A program made the translations under genes and the position numbers. The notes under the pieces were generated by a model. That model had not been told where the DNA came from, did not search any database, and was given only the letters and a program-made list of their open reading frames with translations. Positions 53,913 to 61,054 of a DNA stretch of 64,000 nucleotides are shown here, in pieces (position 1 is the stretch's first letter; each line of letters opens with the position of its first letter). The stretch is taken from the NCBI RefSeq assembly GCF_002531575.1, contig NZ_NWTI01000011.1:62001-126000 (forward strand), in the 5' to 3' direction. This DNA comes from Bradyrhizobium sp. Y36. GTDB lineage: Bacteria; Pseudomonadota; Alphaproteobacteria; Rhizobiales; Xanthobacteraceae.

Positions 53913-53941
53913 AAGGCGGGTTCGCGATGCGAGCCCGCCTT
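53913..53941 (+). terminator. Intrinsic terminator of ispG
   Basis: AAGGCGGGTTCGC (53913-53925) pairs with GCGAGCCCGCCTT (53929-53941), one G-T pair, 3-base loop, followed by ATTTCTT. It starts 22 bases after the ispG stop. Confidence 0.8.
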
Positions 53942-53953
53942 ATTTCTTGCGTG

Positions 53954-54043
53954 CGTAGCCCGGATGGAGCACAGCGAAAATCCGGGGTTCTGTCCGCGCA
54001 AGACCACCGTTCCCGGATTGCGCTTCGCGCCATCCGGGCTACG
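53954..54043. repeat. GTAGCCCGGATGG...CCATCCGGGCTAC element (family D)
   Basis: Begins GTAGCCCGGATGGAGCACAG, ends GCGCCATCCGGGCTAC. Arms are inverted copies with an inner hairpin AATCCGGGG/CCCGGATTG. Half of this element recurs at 15368. It separates ispG from the TauD-type gene. Confidence 0.85.
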
Positions 54044-54078
54044 ATGCCTCCCAATCAAGAATGTTCGGGAGACACGCC

Positions 54079-54975
54079 ATGAGCTCACTCGCCGGCAAGC
54101 AGGGCCCGCGCTACCGCCACGCCGCGGAAGACGGCGCGCCTTACGAGACGATCGCGGTCGAAAAGCTCACGCCGATCATCGGCGCGGAAATCTCCGGCGT
54201 CGATATCGGCAAGCTCGTCTCCGACGATGCGCGCTCCAACCGGCAGATGGACGAGATCCACCGCGCGCTCGCCGAGAACCTCGTCATCTTCTTCCGCGAC
54301 CAGAGCATCACGCCAAGGCAGCATCTGGCCTTCGGCCGCAAGTTCGGCGAGCTGCATTTCCATCCCGCGGCTCCCCACGAGGATGAAGACCCGGCCTTGA
54401 TGAAGATCTACGCCGACAAGAATTCGCCGCGGGCGAACGGCGAGGGCTGGCATTCCGACGTGTCCTGCGACCTCGAACCTCCGATGGGCTCGATCCTCTA
54501 CATCAAGCAGTGCCCGCCGCGCGGCGGCGACACGCTGTTCGCCAACATGTATGCGGCCTATGAGGCGCTGTCGGATCGGATGAAGGCCTATCTCGACGGG
54601 CTGACCGCCCTGCACGACGGCGAGCCGATCTATCGCGGGCTCTATGCCAATTACGGCGTCGCCGACAGGCCGAGCTACCCGAACGCGGAGCACCCCGTGG
54701 TGCGCACCCATCCGGTCACCGGCAAGAAAGCGCTCTACGTCAACCGCGGCTTCACCCGCCACATCAACGGCATCCCGCGCGACGAGAGCGACGCGATGCT
54801 GGCCTATCTCTACCAGCACGCCGAGAATCCGCTGTTCCAATGCCGCTTCCGCTGGACCGAGAACGCCATCGCCTTCTGGGACAACCGCTGCACCCAGCAC
54901 CGCGCGATGTGGGACTACTGGCCGCACACCCGCTCGGGCACGCGCGTGACGGTGAAGGGGGAAAGGCCTGTGTAG
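54079..54975 (+). CDS. TauD/TfdA-family Fe(II)/2-oxoglutarate dioxygenase
   Basis: A 298-residue cytoplasmic oxygenase, GGGAGA upstream of the ATG at 54079. The iron-binding HxD is in GWHSDVSCDL (about residues 115-124) and the distal His in RCTQHRAMWDYWP (about 273). The Arg that binds 2-oxoglutarate is in TRSGTRVTVKGERP at the C-terminus. TauD and relatives hydroxylate taurine, sulfonates, 2,4-D-like ethers or alkyl sulfates. WHSDVSCDLEPPMGSIL is nearer to alkylsulfatase/TfdA-like members than strict TauD. It lies 89 bases upstream of a Rieske oxygenase gene on the same strand, suggesting a joint catabolic role. Confidence 0.88.
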   Translation: MSSLAGKQGPRYRHAAEDGAPYETIAVEKLTPIIGAEISGVDIGKLVSDDARSNRQMDEIHRALAENLVIFFRDQSITPRQHLAFGRKFGELHFHPAAPHEDEDPALMKIYADKNSPRANGEGWHSDVSCDLEPPMGSILYIKQCPPRGGDTLFANMYAAYEALSDRMKAYLDGLTALHDGEPIYRGLYANYGVADRPSYPNAEHPVVRTHPVTGKKALYVNRGFTRHINGIPRDESDAMLAYLYQHAENPLFQCRFRWTENAIAFWDNRCTQHRAMWDYWPHTRSGTRVTVKGERPV

Positions 54976-55064
54976 GCGACAATGCCGTAGCGTGAGCCGT
55001 TCTTGCGTTGACGTCTCCGCGCTCCGGCGCCAATCTTCCCGAAAACAAATCGGGAGGATTTTCC

Positions 55065-56402
55065 ATGCTTCACGCAGAGGACAATAAATTCCTGACCGAG
55101 TCCGGCCCCGGAACGGGCATGGGCGAATTGCTGCGCCGCTTCTGGATTCCGGTGCTCCTCTCGGAAGAGCTCCCCGAGCCCGACGGCGAGCCCAAGAAGA
55201 TCGTCGTTCTCGGCGAGGAACTGCTCGCCTTCCGTGACTCCCGTGGCGTGGTCGGTGTCATCGACCAATATTGCCCGCATCGCGGCGCCAATCTCTGGCT
55301 TGGCCGCAACGAGGAGTGCGGCATCCGCTGCGTCTATCACGGCTGGAAGTTCGATACCGACGGGGCTTGCGTGGACATGCCGACCTCCTATCCCGATCTC
55401 AACGCCAAGGATCTCATCCGCATCAAATCCTATCCGGTGCGCGAATGGGGCGAGATGATCTGGGCCTATATGGGGCCGGCGGACTCGATGCCCGAGCTGC
55501 CCGATCTCGAAATGGCGCTGCTCCCGGCCTCGCACCGCTACGTCAGCAAGAAATGGCAGGACTGCAACTGGGTGCAGGCGCTGGAAGGCTCGATCGACAC
55601 CGCGCATTTCACCTTCGCCCATCTGTCCTTCGACAAGGAGGAGAACGAGATCCTTGATATCAAGAAGCACTTTGTGAATCCGATCGCGCGCATGTCGAGC
55701 GATCACATGCGCTGGATCGCCGAGGACCCGCGCCCGGTGATCAAGGTCGCTCCGCACGAGGCGGGGCTGACCATCGCTGGCGGCCGGCTCACGGGCGGCG
55801 ACAACATCTATTGGCGCATCGCGCAGTTCCTGATGCCGTTTCATGCTTATGCGCCGAGCGCGATGCCGGGCGAGAACATTTTTGGCCAGACCTTCGTGCC
55901 CGTCACCGACACCAATTGCTGGATCTACACCTATGCCTGGAATCCGGAGCGGCCGCTGACGCAAGCCGAGCGCGACGCCTATGACCGCGGCAACGGCGTG
56001 ATCGCGGAGGTCGACGACAATTACGTGCCGCTGCGCCATAAGGGCAACGACTATCTGATCGACCGCAAGCTGCAGAAGACCCGGAGCTACACCGGCATCA
56101 AGGGCGTGTCCGAGCAGGACGCCGCCGTGCAGGACAGCCAGGGTCCGATCGCCGACCGCACCCGCGAGCATCTCGGCCCGACCGATCTCGGCATCATGCA
56201 TTTCCGCAAAGTCGTGATGGATCTGGCACGCGCGCTGCAGCGGGGCGAGCCGCCGCCGCAGGCCGCGCGTCAGGATCGCTGTGCGGTGCGCTCCGGCGCC
56301 TGCGTCACCAGCAAAGCCAAGGATCTGCCGGCCGTGATGCTGGAACGGTTTGGCGACGTCGCGGGCTTTGTCGGCCGCCCGCAGATCGCAGCAGCGGAGT
56401 AA
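55065..56402 (+). CDS. Rieske non-heme iron oxygenase, alpha subunit
   Basis: A 445-residue oxygenase with GGGAGG before the ATG at 55065. The Rieske [2Fe-2S] motif is CPHRGANLWLG...CVYHGWKF (about 70-96). The catalytic domain has the mononuclear iron site Asn/Asp-x-x-His-x4-His within SIDTAHFTFAHLSF (about 180). The single long alpha chain without a small subunit is typical of phthalate, vanillate or carbazole-type oxygenases. It should need a separate reductase, not seen nearby. The TauD-type gene is 89 bases upstream. It ends 3 bases before the amidase gene, so the amidase is probably co-transcribed by chance of position. Confidence 0.88.
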   Translation: MLHAEDNKFLTESGPGTGMGELLRRFWIPVLLSEELPEPDGEPKKIVVLGEELLAFRDSRGVVGVIDQYCPHRGANLWLGRNEECGIRCVYHGWKFDTDGACVDMPTSYPDLNAKDLIRIKSYPVREWGEMIWAYMGPADSMPELPDLEMALLPASHRYVSKKWQDCNWVQALEGSIDTAHFTFAHLSFDKEENEILDIKKHFVNPIARMSSDHMRWIAEDPRPVIKVAPHEAGLTIAGGRLTGGDNIYWRIAQFLMPFHAYAPSAMPGENIFGQTFVPVTDTNCWIYTYAWNPERPLTQAERDAYDRGNGVIAEVDDNYVPLRHKGNDYLIDRKLQKTRSYTGIKGVSEQDAAVQDSQGPIADRTREHLGPTDLGIMHFRKVVMDLARALQRGEPPPQAARQDRCAVRSGACVTSKAKDLPAVMLERFGDVAGFVGRPQIAAAE

Positions 56403-56405
56403 CGC

Positions 56406-57218
56406 GTGGGGCAAGCGCGCAGCATCGTCGCCGGACTGGTCGCCGCGATCCTGTTGTCATCGCTTGCGCCGGCCGGCCGCAGCGAGGCCGCCGTGCGAAA
56501 AATCGCGAAGACCGGACCGAAGCAGGCGCAAGCGCCCGCCAAGTGCGAGATGCCGAAATTCCGGATCGTCGTCGACGTCGGCCACACGCCCGAGTCCTAC
56601 GGCGCGCTCAGCGCGCGCAATGACCCGGAGTTCGGCTTCAATTTCGTGCTTGCAAGACGCATCACGGCAAAGCTCAAGTCCGAAGGTTTTGCGGCAACCC
56701 GCCTGCTCGTCACGGACGGCAAGGCGCGGCCGAGCCTGTTCAAGCGGGTCAGCGCCGCCAATGACGGCCGGGCGGATCTCTTCCTCTCGGTTCACCACGA
56801 TTCGGTGCCGGACAAATTGCTCGACACCTGGGAATTCGATGGCGCGAACAGCAATTTCAGCGATCGCTTTTCGGGCCACTCATTGTTCGTGTCGCAGCAG
56901 AACCCGCACTTCACCACCAGCCTGATGCTGGCACGGATGATCGGCCGGCAGTTGAAAGAGCAGGGCCTGCACTATGCCAGCCAGTATACCTTGCCGGTGA
57001 TGGGCCGCTACCGCCGCCAACTGCTCGACAAGGATGTCGGCGTCTACCGCTATGATGGGCTCGTCGTGCTGTCGCGGACCAGAGGCGCCGCCGTGTTGCT
57101 CGAAGCCGGCTCCATCATCAACCGCGACGAGGAGATGGCGATGAACTCGCCGGAGCGGCAGGACGCGGTCGCGGGGGCCGTTGCGGCTGCGATGAGGGAA
57201 TTTTGCGAGAGGCGGTAG
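56406..57218 (+). CDS. N-acetylmuramoyl-L-alanine amidase (Amidase_3)
   Basis: A 270-residue secreted or periplasmic cell-wall amidase. The GTG start gives a signal peptide ending near SEAA (about residue 29). The Zn site is built from His in VDVGHTPESYG, Glu in DPEFGFNFVL, and His in FLSVHHDSVPD; the catalytic Glu is in VLLEAGSIIN. It cleaves between MurNAc and L-Ala to split septal peptidoglycan or recycle it, and may need an activator such as EnvC/NlpD. It has no AMIN or LysM domain. The gene begins 3 bases after the Rieske oxygenase stop, an unusual pairing. Confidence 0.9.
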   Translation: MGQARSIVAGLVAAILLSSLAPAGRSEAAVRKIAKTGPKQAQAPAKCEMPKFRIVVDVGHTPESYGALSARNDPEFGFNFVLARRITAKLKSEGFAATRLLVTDGKARPSLFKRVSAANDGRADLFLSVHHDSVPDKLLDTWEFDGANSNFSDRFSGHSLFVSQQNPHFTTSLMLARMIGRQLKEQGLHYASQYTLPVMGRYRRQLLDKDVGVYRYDGLVVLSRTRGAAVLLEAGSIINRDEEMAMNSPERQDAVAGAVAAAMREFCERR

Positions 57219-57246
57219 TTTGCTTCGTCGGTTCGATCCGGCGAAG

Positions 57247-58854
57247 CTACAGCGGCACACCCCTGTACTCCCGGTTCGCCAGGCTCGCCTCCTCCAGATC
57301 CAGATCGCGCTCGATCCGGCGCCGCGTCTCGTCGGTGATCTGGCCGTCGCGCAGGAGGTTGTGGATGAATTTTCGTTCGGCGGCGATCAGGTCCCGGGTC
57401 AGCGCAGTGCCGGCGGCGGAGACGTCGTGGTGCGTAGGGTCGAGTGAATCAGGCAGCTGAGTGACCCGGATCTCGTGACGCGCACGCAGCAGCCGCATCA
57501 CCTCGTCGGAGATTTCCTTCTCCTCGGTCAGTGCGTCGAGCGATTTCAACGCGGCATCGAGCGCCTGACGCCGTGCCGTGATCTCGGCCTCATGCTCGGC
57601 GACATGCTCGTTGCGGCCGGCCTGTGCGACACCGAGCCAGCGCACCACCGGCGGCAGCGTGAGGCCGACGCCGATCAGCGTCACGAAGATGACCCCGAAG
57701 GCCACGAACAGGATCAGGTCGCGGTACGGGAAGGCGTCGCCATCGGGCAGCGTGAACGGCAGCGCCAGCGCGGCCGCGAGCGACACCGCGCCGCGCACGC
57801 CGGTGAAGGCGAGCACGAACGGCCATTGCCAGGGCGGCGACGGATCGCGCCGGCGCAGCGATTTGCTGAGCATTCGCGGCAGATAGGTTGCGGGATACAG
57901 CCAGGCGAAACGCGCGATCACGATGATCACCAGCACCAGCGCGGTCGCGATCAGGATGTCGTCGAGCGGGAACGTCTTCGATTTCTCGTAGAGCGCGCGC
58001 ATCTGAAAGCCGGTGAGCAGGAACAGCACGCCTTCGATCAGATAAATCACGAGGTCCCAGAAGAAGATGCCTTGCAGTCGCGTCGCCGAGGAGATCAGCA
58101 GCGGGCCGTTCCAGCTCACATAGAGCCCGCAGGCGACGGTCGCGATCACGCCGGAGCCGCCGACATGTTCGGGCAGCCAGTAGGAGACGTAGGGCGTGAT
58201 CAGCGACAGCGTCAGCTCGACCTGCGGATCCCCGGACCATTTGCGGAAGCGAAGGGAGAGCCAGCCGACGCCGATGCCGAAGGCGATCTCGCTGGCGACG
58301 ATGAGGAGGAACTCGCCGGCCGCGAGCGGCAGCGAGAAATGTCCGACCATGATCGCGGCCAGCGCGAAGCGATAGAGGATCAGCGCCGTGGCGTCATTGG
58401 CGAGCCCTTCGCCCTCGAGGATGACCAGGAGCCGCCGCGGCATGTTGAGCCGGCGCGCGATCGCGAGCGGTGCCACCACGTCGGGCGGTGCGACGATGGC
58501 CCCGAGCAGGAAGCCGATGGTCCAGGGCAGGCCGATCATGTAGTGCGTGGCGGCCGCCACCAGCGCCGCGGTGAAGATCACCGCACCGACCGCGAGCAGC
58601 ACGATCGGGCGCAAATTATTCCTGAACTCGCGCCAGCTCATGGCGACGCTGGCCGAATAGATCAGCGGCGGCAGCACCATCAGCAGCACCAGTTCCGGCG
58701 GCAATTCCACCGGCGGCATGCCCGGCACGAAGGCGAGGCCGACGCCGGCCAGCATCAGCAGGATGGCGGGCGCGATGTTGAAGCGGCGCGCGGCAAGCGC
58801 GGTGCCCGCCAGCACGGCGAGCAGGATGAGAAAGGTCTGAAATTTCGCTTCCAT
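57247..58854 (-). CDS. CPA1-family Na+(K+)/H+ antiporter
   Basis: A 535-residue inner-membrane antiporter with about 12 helices and a charged helical cytoplasmic tail (about 410-535). The ion site is in GAIVAPPDVVAPLAI (helix 5 Asp) and EGLANDATALILYRF (helix 6), the typical Na+/H+ exchanger motifs (PDVVAPxAI and ND). FTGVRGAVSLAAALALP is the conserved helix-11 segment. It exports Na+ or K+ for H+, helping pH and salt homeostasis. It is convergent with the amidase gene (28 bases apart) and transcribed after the beta-lactamase gene on the same strand, 48 bases apart. Confidence 0.92.
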   Translation of the reverse strand: MEAKFQTFLILLAVLAGTALAARRFNIAPAILLMLAGVGLAFVPGMPPVELPPELVLLMVLPPLIYSASVAMSWREFRNNLRPIVLLAVGAVIFTAALVAAATHYMIGLPWTIGFLLGAIVAPPDVVAPLAIARRLNMPRRLLVILEGEGLANDATALILYRFALAAIMVGHFSLPLAAGEFLLIVASEIAFGIGVGWLSLRFRKWSGDPQVELTLSLITPYVSYWLPEHVGGSGVIATVACGLYVSWNGPLLISSATRLQGIFFWDLVIYLIEGVLFLLTGFQMRALYEKSKTFPLDDILIATALVLVIIVIARFAWLYPATYLPRMLSKSLRRRDPSPPWQWPFVLAFTGVRGAVSLAAALALPFTLPDGDAFPYRDLILFVAFGVIFVTLIGVGLTLPPVVRWLGVAQAGRNEHVAEHEAEITARRQALDAALKSLDALTEEKEISDEVMRLLRARHEIRVTQLPDSLDPTHHDVSAAGTALTRDLIAAERKFIHNLLRDGQITDETRRRIERDLDLEEASLANREYRGVPL

Positions 58855-58902
58855 GGCGGTCTGTCTTGACCCGGAAGCGAGTGCTGCGTCAATGCGCGCG
58901 GC

Positions 58903-59760
58903 TCACGCCAGCCGCTCGGCCACCATGCGCCCGATGCGCGCGAATGCGGCTTCGATCTGCGCCGCATTCGGCGTACCGCCCTGGGTATAGGCCGTGACCA
59001 GGATCGGCGTCTCGGGCTTGGACCAGACAACCGCGATATCGCCTGAGGCATCCTTGCCGTTGTTGCCGGTCTTGTCGCCGATGCTCCAGCTTGCGGGGAG
59101 GCCGCCGCGCAGCCGGTTCGCGCCGGTCTTGCAGTTCACCATCCACTCCGTGAGCAGGCTGCGCGAGGCCGGCGTCAGCGCCTCGCCGAGCACCAGGCGC
59201 CGCAAATTTCCCGCCATCGCCATCGGCGTCGTGGTGTCCCGGGGATCGCCGGGCGGCGAGCGGTTGAGCTCGGGCTCGTTGTGGTCGAGCCGCGAAAGGG
59301 TGTCGCCGAGCGACCGCCAGAACGCGGTGAGCGCGGCGGGACCGCCGATCCGCGCCAGCAGCAGGTTGGCACAGGTGTTGTCGCTGAGCTCGACGATCGC
59401 CTTGCACATGTCGGTGACCGACATCGCACCCGCCGCGAGATTCTGCTTGGCGACCGGTGCATATTCCAGCAGGTCGGCCTTGCCGTAAGGAATCATCGCC
59501 GCGAGCTGCTCTTCGCCGCGATCGACCCGCGCCAGCACGCAGGCCGCGAGCGAGGCCTTGAAGGTCGAGCACATCACGAAGCGCTCGTCGGCGCGCCAGG
59601 CGAGCTTCTTGCCGGTCGCAAGGTTCTCCGCGTAAACGCCGATCCGTCCGCCGCTTTCGCGCTCGTAGGATTCGAGTTCGGGCGGCGCCTCCGCGGCAAG
59701 CGCCGGAGACGCGGCCATCCAGGCGAGTGAGGCGAGCAGAGAGCGGCGGTCGAGAGGCAT
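58903..59760 (-). CDS. bla: Class A (serine) beta-lactamase
   Basis: A 285-residue periplasmic hydrolase. The leader MPLDRRSLLASLAWMAASPA is Tat-like and ends near ALAAEA. The active site is complete: SxxK as STFK (65-68), SDN (126-128), EPELN (Glu162 = Ambler 166, Asn166 = Ambler 170) and KTG (230-232). A Cys at residue 64 takes Ambler position 69, as in carbapenemases and some rhizobial enzymes, but no Cys is visible at Ambler 238, so the carbapenemase disulfide is absent. It should hydrolyse penicillins and early cephalosporins. It lies 48 bases upstream of the antiporter gene. No ampR-like regulator is adjacent. Confidence 0.92.
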   Translation of the reverse strand: MPLDRRSLLASLAWMAASPALAAEAPPELESYERESGGRIGVYAENLATGKKLAWRADERFVMCSTFKASLAACVLARVDRGEEQLAAMIPYGKADLLEYAPVAKQNLAAGAMSVTDMCKAIVELSDNTCANLLLARIGGPAALTAFWRSLGDTLSRLDHNEPELNRSPPGDPRDTTTPMAMAGNLRRLVLGEALTPASRSLLTEWMVNCKTGANRLRGGLPASWSIGDKTGNNGKDASGDIAVVWSKPETPILVTAYTQGGTPNAAQIEAAFARIGRMVAERLA

Positions 59761-59807
59761 GGGAGGCTTTCAGGGGAGGTGGGGTGAATGGACGCGCTAT
59801 TTGCGCT

Positions 59808-59893
59808 GTCATTGCGAGCGCAGCCAAGCAACCCAGAATCTCTCCAGCGGAGGAATTCTGGATGGCTTCGTCGCAAGAGCTCCTTGCAATGAC
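59808..59893. repeat. GTCATTGCGAGCG...CAATGAC inverted repeat (family A)
   Basis: Second copy of the element at 9789, in opposite orientation. GTCATTGCGAGCGCAGCCAAG at the left, GCAAGAGCTCCTTGCAATGAC at the right. Inner arms CCAGAATCTCTCCAG and GGAGGAATTCTGG also pair. It lies within the 215-base gap between the beta-lactamase and the NTF2-like gene. Confidence 0.82.
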
Positions 59894-59975
59894 GTGTGGC
59901 GAGAGTTGGGCTCGTTCTGACGAAGAGAAGACGAGAGTGCCTCCCAACTCGGACAGTGGAAGGCCTTGCCGCCCC

Positions 59976-60350
59976 TCAATCCCTCAAATCATAACGATAC
60001 GATTTCGACACGATCTGCCAGCCGTCGGCGAGCTTCATCGCCACCAGATAGTCGGTGAAATAGCGTGGCGGCAGCTGGCATCGCACCTTGATGAAGGCGG
60101 TCTTGTCGTCCGAGCGGTCGATGGTGACGATGAAATCCTCGCGCGGCTTGCCTTCGGCCTTGCCGGAGGGACGCTTGCGCACACGGTCGAGCCAGTCGGG
60201 CACGGTCAGGACCTGCAATTCGCCCTTCTCGACCCAGCGCAGATCCGCGGAGGGATGGAAGATGGCGCCGAGTTTCTCGGCGTCGCCCTCGTAAAGGCCG
60301 TCGAAATAGGATTGCACGACGGATTCGACGCTCGACCGGTTCTGGCTCAT
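59976..60350 (-). CDS. NTF2-like protein (copy 2)
   Basis: A 124-residue SnoaL/NTF2-fold protein: SVVQSYFDGLYEGDAEKLGA then IFHPSADLRWVEKGELQVLT, then CQLPPRYFTDYLVAMKLADG. The last segment aligns with the protein encoded at 26811 (LPPRTFTDLLSCLKVNGTWK). Family members are putative lumazine-binding, dehydratase or isomerase-like; no catalytic residues can be assigned. The start ATG at 60350 lies just outside a GAACCGG-rich stretch. It is divergent from the GFA-family gene at 60444. Confidence 0.75.
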   Translation of the reverse strand: MSQNRSSVESVVQSYFDGLYEGDAEKLGAIFHPSADLRWVEKGELQVLTVPDWLDRVRKRPSGKAEGKPREDFIVTIDRSDDKTAFIKVRCQLPPRYFTDYLVAMKLADGWQIVSKSYRYDLRD

Positions 60351-60443
60351 GGGTCATCCTTTTGCATGATGGCTTGGGGCGAACTTAGTCGTACGCATCG
60401 AAATGCGCTATGGGTGTGTCAGCCATTTGCGCCAGGGCATGCC

Positions 60444-60872
60444 ATGACCGGATCAGAAAAATCGAATGCTCGTATCCTGATCGGCGAATGCTACTGCCGC
60501 ACCATCAGGTTCGAGGTGGCCGACGCGTTCTCCTATGCGATGAACTGCCATTGTTCGAACTGTCGCCGGACCACCGGCTCGGCCTTCAAGCCGTTCGCCG
60601 GCATCGCGCAGGACAAGCTCCGCATCGTCAGCGGCGGCGACCAGCGGCTCATTTTCGGCGACGACACCACCCATGACGCCCATTGTGGGCGATGTGGCTC
60701 GCTGCTCTATTCCCGGGTGCGCGAAGGACAATGGGTCCACGTCGCCATGGGAACCCTGGTCGATGCCCCTTCGATCCGGCCCAGCGCCCATATTTTCGTG
60801 GCCTCGAAGGCGCCCTGGCACGAAATTACAGACGATCTGCCGCAATATCGGGGGCATATCGGCGATGGCTAA
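60444..60872 (+). CDS. GFA-family (glutathione-dependent formaldehyde-activating-like) zinc protein
   Basis: A 142-residue protein of the GFA/CENP-V fold. Zinc ligands are in GECYCRTIRF, MNCHCSNCRRTTGSAF and HCGRCGSLLY; together they form the two Zn sites of Gfa. Classical Gfa condenses formaldehyde with glutathione, but most members have other or unknown substrates. AGGGCATGCC provides a modest ribosome site. It is divergent from the NTF2-like gene and followed after 182 bases by the caspase-like gene. Confidence 0.85.
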   Translation: MTGSEKSNARILIGECYCRTIRFEVADAFSYAMNCHCSNCRRTTGSAFKPFAGIAQDKLRIVSGGDQRLIFGDDTTHDAHCGRCGSLLYSRVREGQWVHVAMGTLVDAPSIRPSAHIFVASKAPWHEITDDLPQYRGHIGDG

Positions 60873-61054
60873 GGAAACTCGGTCGATCCGCCCGCCCGGC
60901 CGCGAACCGCGACCGCGCTGGCGCGACAAACGAAGAGGGGCTTTCGGATTGCTGTCGGCGCGGCCTTCGTGACCTCCATCACAAGCGCCGCCACCAGATC
61001 CTGCTAAAGCAGTTCCAAAGGGGCTCGAACGTCCCGAACTTCGGAAGTTGTGTC

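Noticed and set aside
57475..58869. 464-codon open frame opposite the CPA1 antiporter
   Set aside because: Gln/Arg/Asp-rich antisense artefact; the antiporter frame has membrane segments and ion-site motifs.
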